This document shows positions 5,229-11,939 of a stretch of 12,411 nt of DNA, piece by piece; the stretch's first letter is position 1; every line of letters begins with the position of its first letter. The notes beneath the pieces were generated by a model. That model did no database searches and was not told the origin of the DNA. It saw only the letters and a program-made list of their open reading frames with translations. Source of the DNA: Candidatus Woesearchaeota archaeon (lineage in GTDB: Archaea; Nanobdellota; Nanobdellia; Woesearchaeales; SKIA01); NCBI GenBank assembly GCA_007116645.1, contig SKIA01000048.1, positions 1 through 12,411 of the forward strand. Reading direction: 5' to 3'. The position numbers were made by a program, and so were the translations under genes.

Positions 5229-5309
5229 CTATATAGTATTATCTATATAGTAAATAAATAGACTTTAATATATTATCTATATAGTAAATAAACATAAATG
5301 ACTATATAG
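5229..5309. repeat. Cluster of four CTATATAG palindromes with a 22-bp direct repeat
   Basis: The self-complementary octamer CTATATAG occurs at 5229-5236, 5243-5250, 5277-5284 and 5302-5309. Two of them sit inside a perfect 22-bp direct repeat (5237-5258 and 5271-5292, 34 bp apart start to start). The stretch is nearly pure A+T and lies between the aIF2-beta and Hef promoters. Candidate roles are an operator for a dimeric regulator, a nucleoid-protein site or an easily melted DNA element. Nothing here proves one of them. Confidence 0.75.
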
Positions 5310-5345
5310 AAAGTAAATGGCTCCCCACTGGACATGCACCCGAAA

Positions 5346-5355
5346 CCAAATAAAA
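5346..5355 (+). promoter_or_regulatory. TATA-like box for hef
   Basis: CCAAATAAAAGG centred near 5351 lies about 27 nt before the ATG at 5378, as expected for a leaderless transcript. This favours that ATG over the in-frame TTG at 5360. Confidence 0.5.
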
Positions 5356-5377
5356 GGCATTGCGTTCATATTGCTTA

Positions 5378-7555
5378 ATGAGCACCTTCACGCCCCGTCT
5401 GTATCAAGAAACAATTCTTGGCACTGCAACACTCCATAACACCTTAGTTGTACTGCCCACAGGAATGGGGAAAACACATATAGCGATGATGCTTGCAGCA
5501 CATCGACTCAAGCAATACCCCAAAAGCAAAGTAGTCATGCTAGCACCAACAAAACCGCTTGTAGACCAGCACGCGGACTCGTTTGCCAAGCACCTCCCTG
5601 ACGCGCAATCCTTAAGCACCGTTCTTACAGGAAAGATTTCTCCTGATAAACGCCAGCAAGAATTTGAGCGCGCATCATTTATTTTCTCAACTCCTCAAAC
5701 TATTGAAAATGATTTGCTAGGACAACGCATCTCACTTAAAGACGTCTCGCTCTTAATAATTGACGAAGCTCATCGCGCTACTGGCGACTATGCATATGTC
5801 TACATTGCAAAGCAATATCGAAAACAAGCTCACACCGAACGTATTTTGGCATTGACTGCAAGCCCTGGCTCAGACAAACAATCAATACAAGAAATCATTG
5901 ATAACTGCGGGATTGAGAAACTCGAAGTCAAAAGCTACGACGATCCTGACGTCGCCCCGTACGTTCAAGAAATTGACGTTCAATACACAGAAGTTACCCT
6001 CCCACCTGAACTTCTTGAGCTCAAAAAAGTGCTTGAGCGAGTCTTACAAAACAGGCTCTCACAAGTACAACAGCACGGACATATCAAAGACATACATGTA
6101 AACAAAACCCAACTTCTTGGTGCACAAAGAGAACTGCAAGCCGAAATTCGTGGGGGACAGCCAGATCAATTGGTGTGGCGCTCAATCAGTATTCTTGCAG
6201 AAGTCATGAAGGCACAACACGCGCTTGAACTCTTGGAAACACAAGGTCTTGATGCAGTGCGAACGTACTGTGATAACATGCAACGACAAGCTGCCAAGGG
6301 ACAATCAAAAGCAGTGACTAACTTGATGTCAGACCCGGACATACGCCATGTCATGCTCAAAGCTGACGCGCTTTCTGAGAGGGGATTTCAACATCCCAAA
6401 CTTCCAAAGCTTCTAAGCATCATAAAGCTTGAGCTCACAAAAAATCCTGATGCAAAAATCATTGTGTTCAACCAATACAGAGACCAAGCACTCACTATTG
6501 TTTCGGCTCTAAAAGGAAAAGCCAGACTATTTGTTGGACAACAAAAAAAGGGCGGTACGGGCCTTTCGCAAAAAGAGCAAAAAGAGATGTTGCAAGAGTT
6601 TCGTGAAGGACAGTTTCCTGTTCTTGTCGCAACTAGCGTTGGCGAGGAAGGACTAGATATTCCTGCTGTTGATCTCGTATTGTTTTTTGAGCCCGTTCCC
6701 TCAGCTATTAGAACTATTCAGCGCCGCGGACGAACGGGTCGTCAAGAGACTGGGCGCGTCACTATTCTTGTTACCAAAGGAACGCGCGACGAAGGATATC
6801 GTTGGTCTGCACATCACAAAGAACAACGTATGTATCGCACCCTCAAGAATTTATCAGCAACCATTACTCCTGCGGCTCCAAAAAACCAAACGCTCCTTGA
6901 TGATTTTGAACAAGAAGAAGAACTCACCATCATTGCTGACACAAGAGAGAAAGGCGGTCACGTCCTCAAAGAACTCCAAGACCTCGGGATTAACCTTGTG
7001 CTCAAAGCGCTTCCCGTCGGCGATTATGTGTTGTCAAAGAGGGTGTGTGTAGAGTTTAAGACTTCAGAAGACTTTGTGAATTCCTTGCTTGATGGGCGAT
7101 TGCTCTCTCAACTTCGAGAGCTCAAACAATATCAGCGCCCCATTCTCATTGTTGAAGGAACGAATTGGTATTCGCAAAGAAACGTTCATCCTAATGCGAT
7201 TCGCGGCGCGTTCTCTGCAATCTCTGTATCATTTGGTATTCCTGTTTTAGTAACGCAAAATGCAAAAGACACTGCTGCGCTGTTGCAAACCATTGCTAAG
7301 CGAGAAAAAGACGGCGGTGTTGATGCAGCAGTCATCGGTATTTCTCGCTCGTCATCAGCACAAGAAGAATTGCTTGGTGTGGTCGCAGCGCTTCCTAACG
7401 TCGGTCCCGTGCTTGCTCCCAAGCTTCTTGCTCGATTTGGTTCGTTAAAGGATTTGATGAATGCATCTGTTGATGATCTCAAGCAAGTTGAGGGCGTGGG
7501 TAAAAAGAAAGCCGAGGAACTTTGCGATACGTTTTCTCGTCGTTTTGAAGCATAG
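5378..7555 (+). CDS. hef: Hef-type SF2 helicase fused to XPF-family nuclease (725 aa)
   Basis: Processes forked and stalled replication structures; the family is the archaeal relative of FANCM and XPF. Helicase motifs are Walker A LPTGMGKT (26-33), DEAH (129-132), LTASPG (159-164), the FANCM/Hef helical insert (about 200-345), VATSVGEEGLDIP (417-429) and QRRGRTGRQ (448-456). A linker carries QTLLDDF (504-510). The nuclease domain begins at IIADTREKGG (518-527, Asp521, Glu524) and includes VGDY (547-550, Asp549), VEFK (558-561) and NVHPNAIRGA (602-611). Two helix-hairpin-helix motifs end the protein (NVGPVLAPKLLARFG and VEGVGKKKAEEL). The usual ERK triad reads Glu559-Phe560-Lys561. The ATG is chosen because a TATA box precedes it by about 27 nt; an in-frame TTG at 5360 would add six residues. 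Length is close to that of known Hef proteins. Confidence 0.95.
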   Translation: MSTFTPRLYQETILGTATLHNTLVVLPTGMGKTHIAMMLAAHRLKQYPKSKVVMLAPTKPLVDQHADSFAKHLPDAQSLSTVLTGKISPDKRQQEFERASFIFSTPQTIENDLLGQRISLKDVSLLIIDEAHRATGDYAYVYIAKQYRKQAHTERILALTASPGSDKQSIQEIIDNCGIEKLEVKSYDDPDVAPYVQEIDVQYTEVTLPPELLELKKVLERVLQNRLSQVQQHGHIKDIHVNKTQLLGAQRELQAEIRGGQPDQLVWRSISILAEVMKAQHALELLETQGLDAVRTYCDNMQRQAAKGQSKAVTNLMSDPDIRHVMLKADALSERGFQHPKLPKLLSIIKLELTKNPDAKIIVFNQYRDQALTIVSALKGKARLFVGQQKKGGTGLSQKEQKEMLQEFREGQFPVLVATSVGEEGLDIPAVDLVLFFEPVPSAIRTIQRRGRTGRQETGRVTILVTKGTRDEGYRWSAHHKEQRMYRTLKNLSATITPAAPKNQTLLDDFEQEEELTIIADTREKGGHVLKELQDLGINLVLKALPVGDYVLSKRVCVEFKTSEDFVNSLLDGRLLSQLRELKQYQRPILIVEGTNWYSQRNVHPNAIRGAFSAISVSFGIPVLVTQNAKDTAALLQTIAKREKDGGVDAAVIGISRSSSAQEELLGVVAALPNVGPVLAPKLLARFGSLKDLMNASVDDLKQVEGVGKKKAEELCDTFSRRFEA

Positions 7556-7556
7556 A

Positions 7557-7564
7557 TTATTAAC
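7557..7564 (+). promoter_or_regulatory. TATA-like box for idi
   Basis: TTATTAAC starts just after the hef stop and lies 23-30 nt before the ATG at 7587. This suggests the isomerase can be transcribed independently of hef. Confidence 0.4.
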
Positions 7565-7586
7565 TGGTAGATTTCTTTCTTCGGAT

Positions 7587-8132
7587 ATGGTTGAACATGT
7601 GGTGCTTGTTGACAAAAACAATACTGTGTTAGGAACAGCTCCAAAAGCTACTGTTCACACTTCTGATACTCCTCTTCATCGAGCGTTTAGCGTGTTCTTA
7701 TTCAATGACAAAAACGAGTTGCTCCTCCAGCAGCGCGCTCTTTCCAAAAAGACGTGGCCCGGAATTTGGAGTAACTCATGCTGTGGACATCCGCAACTAC
7801 ATGAAAAAACGGCTGATGCTGCGAGCCGTCGTTTACAACAAGAACTTGGTATCGAGATTTCTGCAGATGATTTGTGGTGTGCGCTGCCGGATTTTTGGTA
7901 TCGCGCAGTCCTTGACGGGGTTGTTGAGCACGAGATTTGTCCTGTGTTTATTGCTCGCTACAATGGAGTTCCTAAACTCAATCCTGATGAAGTTGAAGCT
8001 ACGCGTTGGATTGCTTGGGATGATTTTTTATCAACATCCCCTGGGACGTTTTCTGAGTGGTGCGAGAAAGAAGCTAAGTTGTTATCAGAGAGCCCTGAAT
8101 TTATTACGTGGCTAGATGCGCATCGCGCGTAG
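7587..8132 (+). CDS. idi: Isopentenyl-diphosphate delta-isomerase, type I (181 aa)
   Basis: Interconverts isopentenyl and dimethylallyl diphosphate, which feed archaeal lipid and quinone side-chain synthesis. It is a Nudix-fold enzyme and nearly the length of E. coli Idi (182 aa). Active-site residues line up with that enzyme. The catalytic Cys66 lies in SNSCCGHPQLHE (62-73). The metal ligands would be His24, His31, His68, Glu114 and Glu116, the last two in VVEHEICPV (112-120). The Nudix-like helix is RRLQQELGIEI (81-91). The frame is open further upstream into hef, but the ATG at 7587 gives the family length and has a TATA-like box at the right distance. It ends convergently in htpX with a 21-bp overlap. 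Many archaea use the unrelated type II (FMN) enzyme instead. Confidence 0.93.
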   Translation: MVEHVVLVDKNNTVLGTAPKATVHTSDTPLHRAFSVFLFNDKNELLLQQRALSKKTWPGIWSNSCCGHPQLHEKTADAASRRLQQELGIEISADDLWCALPDFWYRAVLDGVVEHEICPVFIARYNGVPKLNPDEVEATRWIAWDDFLSTSPGTFSEWCEKEAKLLSESPEFITWLDAHRA

Positions 8133-8954
8133 CTTTTTAACACGCTCTTCTGTTGGTGGGTGCGTTGACAACCATTTCATAACGCTTTTTCCAGAGAAAG
8201 GATTTACGATAAACAACGATTCCCCTCCTTGCGGTCCGTGCTGCAGGGGCCTTTGCTCAACGCCTCGTTCAAGCTTTTCTAATGCGCTGGCAAGTGCTTG
8301 TGGATCGTTAATGAATTCCGCTCCTCGTTTATCAGCGTAGAATTCTCTTGCTCGAGAAACCGCCATTTTGATAATTATTGCGATGATGGGTGCGAGGATT
8401 GCCATCACCAACAATTGTATCATTCCACTTCCTCCGTCGTCTCTATCAAAGCCTCCAAGGATTGCCATCCATTGGGCCATGGTTGCTAAGTAAGAAATCA
8501 GTCCTGCAACTGTTGCTGCGATGGTAGTGATAAGAATGTCTCGGTTTTTTATGTGCGCTATTTCGTGAGCAATAACTCCTTTAAGTTCTCTCTCGGTGAG
8601 CAGGCTCATAATGCCAGTTGTAAATGCAACAACCCCATGTTTGGGGTTTCTTCCTGTTGCAAAAGCATTGGGAGTTACTGAGGGAATAATATACACTTTT
8701 GGTTTGGGAATGTGGGCTTTTTGAGCTATTTCTGCTACGAGTCGATGTAAGACAGGTTCTTGTTTTTCACTGACTTCTTGTGCGCGATACATTCTTAGCG
8801 CTAGCTTATCTGAGAAAAAGTACATTGCAACATTGATCACAAGGACGATGAAAAGAGCTATGTAAAATCCTGTCGGCCCAAAAAGTTGTCCGATTCCAAG
8901 CGCTACTGCGGTCAGGACTGCGAGTAGTAAGAATGTTTTGAGTCGATTATCCAT
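8112..8954 (-). CDS. htpX: HtpX-type M48 membrane zinc metalloprotease (280 aa)
   Basis: A membrane protease that degrades misfolded membrane proteins. Two hydrophobic segments sit at the N-terminus (8-25 and 29-48). The zinc motif HEIAH (130-134) is in VIAHEIAHIKNRD, with the third ligand probably Glu204 in AREFYADKRGAEF. Two more membrane segments (about 141-168 and 179-199) follow. NAFATGRNP (96-104) is the conserved strand before the active site, and STHPPTEERVKKL (263-275) is the typical C-terminal signature. Length is near that of bacterial HtpX (293 aa). A TATA-like CTTAAAAAA on the minus strand (8975-8983) is 21-29 nt before the ATG, so the message is probably leaderless. The 3' end overlaps idi by 21 bp in convergent orientation. 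Confidence 0.95.
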   Translation of the reverse strand: MDNRLKTFLLLAVLTAVALGIGQLFGPTGFYIALFIVLVINVAMYFFSDKLALRMYRAQEVSEKQEPVLHRLVAEIAQKAHIPKPKVYIIPSVTPNAFATGRNPKHGVVAFTTGIMSLLTERELKGVIAHEIAHIKNRDILITTIAATVAGLISYLATMAQWMAILGGFDRDDGGSGMIQLLVMAILAPIIAIIIKMAVSRAREFYADKRGAEFINDPQALASALEKLERGVEQRPLQHGPQGGESLFIVNPFSGKSVMKWLSTHPPTEERVKKLRAMRI

Positions 8955-8974
8955 TCTAATACAATTCTTTACAG

Positions 8975-8983
8975 TTTTTTAAG
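8975..8983 (-). promoter_or_regulatory. TATA-like box for htpX
   Basis: CTTAAAAAA on the minus strand, 21-29 nt before the ATG at 8954. Confidence 0.45.
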
Positions 8984-9001
8984 ATTTATGCACGTGCCGA
9001 A

Positions 9002-9326
9002 CTACTGTGTATACCCTAGTACGGAGTCAGTGCAATCTCGTTCTTGTGGATAGGAAAACGTTGCGAGTAACACGCTTTCTTCAAAGCCAACGTGTTCTTT
9101 AGTAAGTTGTACGTATTTTTCATTATCTTTCGTCCACACAGCAGAAAAATGTTTTGGTCTGCTCCTTGCACGTATGCAACCACCTTCTTCATATCGCTTT
9201 GATAATTCATTGAATAAGTATGGGTCCAGTGGGTGCGCGCCCTCCTTGAGTTACAAAGTCCGGGTTAAATAATGCAATGGTCCGAAGCTTTGCTTCAAGC
9301 TCAGAAAACAGTTTTTGCGCACGGTA
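9002..9326 (-). pseudogene. Probable broken gene of unknown family between htpX and the M24 peptidase
   Basis: This is most of a 386-bp stretch with no intact gene. On the minus strand one frame is open from 9326 to a TGA at 9207 and reads like protein (KLFSELEAKLRTIALFNPDF, then VTQGGRAPTGP). A second frame, open from 9250 to a TAG at 9002, continues in protein-like sequence (DPYLFNELSKRYEEGG near its start, then RPKHFSAVWTKDNEKYVQL). Joining them near 9221-9235 would give about 100 residues, so one frameshift seems to split a former gene. Neither part has an ATG, GTG or TTG start at a sensible place. A third frame offers a 64-codon ATG frame (9016-9210), but its composition is less protein-like. 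I do not recognise the family, and a sequencing indel cannot be excluded. Confidence 0.45.
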
Positions 9327-9340
9327 CTAGTTGATGTTTC

Positions 9341-10324
9341 TCATTCGATTATTCCTCGTCCGACCACAATGATGTTTTCAAAGCGTACGCCAACATCATA
9401 GTATAACCCTGGTTCAATGGTGACTACCATGCCTTCTTTGAGCACCGTATCATCTTTTGGTGAGAGGGCTGGTCGCTCATGCACGGCAAGTCCGATACCG
9501 TGTCCTAAGGAATGAATCATTCCTGTTATGCCGTCACTTGCATATCCTTCTTCGAAGAGTACTTGCATGCACAGCGCATACAGGTCGTTTGCTCGCACTC
9601 CAGGAGCACATGCTTTAACGCACGCATCATGGGCTTTTTGTACTGCTGTCAACATTTTTTGTGCTTTGTCGTCTTTGCCAACAATTATTGTGCGTGTCAT
9701 GTCTCCATGGTAGAGTGTGTGTTGTGATTGTGGAAAGCAGTCGATGATGAGTGGTCCTTGTCTGATGGGTCCGGAGCCTCTGTTGTGTGGTTGCGCTGTT
9801 TGTTCTCCTGATGCAACGATGATGTCTGGGCAGTCATATCCTTGTTGGATTAAGTGACTTCTTGCAAGGTACTTGAGATATTCACTCGTGACTACTTCTC
9901 CTTCTCGCACCAATATGCCGTCTTGGAGCGTTGCGTTTTGTACTTCTTCTTGGATGATAGCGATTGCTCGTGCTGCTGCTTGTTGTGCGTCTTGAATTGC
10001 TTGTAGTTCCTGATCTTCCTTCACTTTTCTTTCTGGGACCAGCTCTGTTTCTATCGTGACATCTTCTTCAAGTTGCAGGGCAAAGCTGTGTGGGAATAGT
10101 GGACCAACAACAAATGGTCCTGTGAACGATTTGAGTAGTGCATCAATGTCTTCGAGCTTTTCGACGTTTACGCGTGCTTCTTGTTTTGCCCGCAAGTATT
10201 CAAAGCCTGGCACGTATAGCACTCTCTCTTCTTCTGTTTCTGTGTATAAGCACTTCACGTCGCTGTGAAATCCGCAGAGGTAAAATAAGTCAGGGCTGTC
10301 TGCACGATCAAAAATGAGCTTCAT
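9341..10324 (-). CDS. M24 metallopeptidase, Xaa-Pro aminopeptidase/dipeptidase-like (327 aa)
   Basis: Cleaves N-terminal residues ahead of proline, or Xaa-Pro dipeptides, using two metal ions in a pita-bread fold. The N-terminal creatinase-like domain covers about 1-105 (MKLIFDRADSPDLFYLCGF at the start). The catalytic domain has all five expected metal ligands: Asp195 (PLIIDCF), Asp208 (HGDMTRT), His275 (SLGHGIGL), Glu304 (TIEPGLYY) and Glu316 (VRFENI). His180 in AQPHNRG matches the substrate-side histidine of the family. At 327 aa it is slightly short; the N-terminal domain is compact. A TATA-like ATATAAC on the minus strand lies 24-33 nt before the ATG. The gene diverges from the primase. 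Whether it is an aminopeptidase or a dipeptidase cannot be settled by eye. Confidence 0.93.
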   Translation of the reverse strand: MKLIFDRADSPDLFYLCGFHSDVKCLYTETEEERVLYVPGFEYLRAKQEARVNVEKLEDIDALLKSFTGPFVVGPLFPHSFALQLEEDVTIETELVPERKVKEDQELQAIQDAQQAAARAIAIIQEEVQNATLQDGILVREGEVVTSEYLKYLARSHLIQQGYDCPDIIVASGEQTAQPHNRGSGPIRQGPLIIDCFPQSQHTLYHGDMTRTIIVGKDDKAQKMLTAVQKAHDACVKACAPGVRANDLYALCMQVLFEEGYASDGITGMIHSLGHGIGLAVHERPALSPKDDTVLKEGMVVTIEPGLYYDVGVRFENIIVVGRGIIE

Positions 10325-10347
10325 AAAAGTGTATTGTCGCCAGTCTT

Positions 10348-10357
10348 GTTATATGTT
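10348..10357 (-). promoter_or_regulatory. TATA-like box for the M24 peptidase
   Basis: AACATATAAC on the minus strand, 24-33 nt before the ATG at 10324. Confidence 0.5.
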
Positions 10358-10403
10358 TCTAGAATTCATCGCAGTTCTTCTCACTGTTTAGTGGCGTATC
10401 GAT

Positions 10404-10414
10404 GCGTTTATTAC
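10404..10414 (+). promoter_or_regulatory. TATA-like box for the primase
   Basis: GCGTTTATTAC centred near 10409 lies about 27 nt before the ATG at 10436. No Shine-Dalgarno site is present, so the message is probably leaderless. Confidence 0.4.
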
Positions 10415-10435
10415 TGAATACATTCTCTTACAGCC

Positions 10436-11881
10436 ATGCTTCCTATCAACGTCACGCTCTCTTACTATAAACGTCCTGAAATTCGTCAGGCGATGGCAGC
10501 TCAGTGTCGCGGAAAAGAGGTCGCAGTAAAGTTTGGCGATCGGTTTGGCAAACGTCCTGAAATCGTTGTGTATGACTCTGACATCCTTGCATTTGCCCAA
10601 AAGAAAGCGACGAGCTATCATATTTCTGAAGAAACATGGTCAAACCCTATGCAGCTCTCAACGAATCTTCGCCGCCAAGACCTAAACGAGTTGCGTGTAG
10701 GATGGGACTTGGTCTTAGACATTGATTTTCCTGTCTGGGAGGCCACTAAAACAATTACGCACACCTTGATTGAGCAGCTCAGAAAAGAAGGGCTTCCTGA
10801 TGAAGCAATCACCGTGAAGTTTTCCGGGAACAAAGGTTTTCACATTGCAGTTCCGTTCGAAGCATTTCCTGATACCTACGTTGACGTTGAAGGAGAAGAA
10901 ACCCTAATGTCTGATTTGTTTCCTGAGGGCGTAAAAACGATTGTTGAGTATCTTGTGCACCAAATTGATGGTCCTGACAATGGATTTGCTCTTTCTGAAA
11001 AGCTCGTGTCCATGCTAGGCCTTGAGCGCCTAAAAGATGTGCTCGTTGTTGTGGATGCAGACTCAGGAAAGGTGTTGCCAGGAGAATCTGTTGCTGGCCA
11101 TGAGTTTGTCTGTCCCGCGTGCAATCATCGCGAGCGCTCAGACCAAGACTACATTGCGTGCGCAAGGTGCGGAACGCTCATTCGCCCTGTCTTTAGTTCG
11201 TCTTCTGAGACAATTCGTAAACGACAAAAAGTTGACTTGGCAGTGGATACCATGTTAGTCTCAAGCAGACACATGTACCGCTTAGTGTATTCGCTTCATG
11301 AAAAAAGCGGTTTGGCGTCAACTCCTGTCCCGCTTGAAAAGGTGTTATCATTTGAAAAGGCTCAAGCGGGCCCTGATGACGTTGATGTTTCTCTTCCCTT
11401 CCTTTCACGCAACGTAGAGCGTGGATCTGCGCATGCGCTACTTAATAACGCAATGCGCTTTAAGCCTCCAAATGCAGAGGAGAAAAAATCTTTTGCAGAA
11501 ATTGAGTGGGTCGGAGAAGCGGCTCCTGAAGAGTTCTTTCCTCCTCCTATCGAAAAGATGCTCGGAGAACTGCGCGATGGGAGAAAGAGAGCGCTCTTTG
11601 TCCTCACTAATTTTTTACGTTCTGTCGGGTGGAGTTACGAGATGATTGAAGCACGCCTCCGGGAGTGGAATGATGCGCAGCCTGATCCGTTGCGAGAAAC
11701 AGAGATTGAAGGTCATCTGCGGTATCATAAGCAAAGGGGCCAGTTGGTGCTTCCGCCAAATTTTGACAATGACATGTATTACAAAGATATTGGGGTGTTG
11801 GTGCACGACGAGTTGTCTTCTCGGGTGAAAAATCCTGTGCAGTATGTGCGCTTGCGCATCAAACAACAAGGTAGACAGTAG
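10436..11881 (+). CDS. Single-chain archaeo-eukaryotic primase, PriS-like with PriL-C-like tail (481 aa)
   Basis: Makes RNA/DNA primers for replication. The N-terminal catalytic part is PriS-like: YYKRPEIRQAM at the start, the catalytic pair Asp95 and Asp97 in WDLVLDIDFP, SGNKGFHI (130-137), and RHMYRLVYSLHEKSGL (278-293), with a further acidic residue at Asp267 or Asp271. A zinc-knuckle insert has Cys226, Cys229, Cys242 and Cys245. The tail (about 365-476) resembles the PriL C-terminal domain: FFPPPIEKML, GRKRALFVLTNFLRSVGW, HLRYHKQRG, LPPNFDNDMYYKDIGV and VKNPVQYV. Fused single-chain primases are known from Nanoarchaeum equitans. The positions where I expect the four Fe-S cysteines read Pro371, Phe443, Leu455 and Ser461. 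No separate priL is visible in the window. The catalytic assignment is firm; the tail homology is my alignment from memory. Confidence 0.88.
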   Translation: MLPINVTLSYYKRPEIRQAMAAQCRGKEVAVKFGDRFGKRPEIVVYDSDILAFAQKKATSYHISEETWSNPMQLSTNLRRQDLNELRVGWDLVLDIDFPVWEATKTITHTLIEQLRKEGLPDEAITVKFSGNKGFHIAVPFEAFPDTYVDVEGEETLMSDLFPEGVKTIVEYLVHQIDGPDNGFALSEKLVSMLGLERLKDVLVVVDADSGKVLPGESVAGHEFVCPACNHRERSDQDYIACARCGTLIRPVFSSSSETIRKRQKVDLAVDTMLVSSRHMYRLVYSLHEKSGLASTPVPLEKVLSFEKAQAGPDDVDVSLPFLSRNVERGSAHALLNNAMRFKPPNAEEKKSFAEIEWVGEAAPEEFFPPPIEKMLGELRDGRKRALFVLTNFLRSVGWSYEMIEARLREWNDAQPDPLRETEIEGHLRYHKQRGQLVLPPNFDNDMYYKDIGVLVHDELSSRVKNPVQYVRLRIKQQGRQ

Positions 11882-11909
11882 TTACTATTTGGATACGAAC
11901 TTCATAACA

Positions 11910-11917
11910 TTTATAAA
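11910..11917 (+). promoter_or_regulatory. TATA box for the terminal lipoprotein gene
   Basis: TTTATAAA, centred 26-27 nt before the ATG at 11940, is the best-matching TATA box in the window. A short GGGAT run before the ATG is at most a weak ribosome site. Confidence 0.6.
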
Positions 11918-11939
11918 TGAAATCTGATTTATAGGGATT

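Noticed and set aside
5229..5309. CRISPR-like repeat array
   Set aside because: Repeats are 8 bp (22 bp for two), spacing is irregular, the gaps are AT-rich and not unique spacers, and no cas gene is present.
5360..5377. Upstream TTG start for hef
   Set aside because: The TATA-like box near 5351 would be too close to it, and the six extra residues have no counterpart in the family as I know it.
7461..7586. Longer isomerase reading frame starting inside hef
   Set aside because: The extra 42 residues overlap the helix-hairpin-helix end of Hef in another frame and do not resemble any Idi; the ATG at 7587 gives the family length.
7186..7644. 152-codon minus-strand frame across the end of hef
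   Set aside because: It is antisense to the nuclease and HhH regions of Hef, with Ser/Ala-rich composition typical of a shadow frame.
9016..9210. 64-aa minus-strand frame beginning MNYQSDMKK
   Set aside because: A competing frame over the same bases has a more protein-like composition and continues sequence from upstream; no promoter or ribosome site supports the 64-aa frame.
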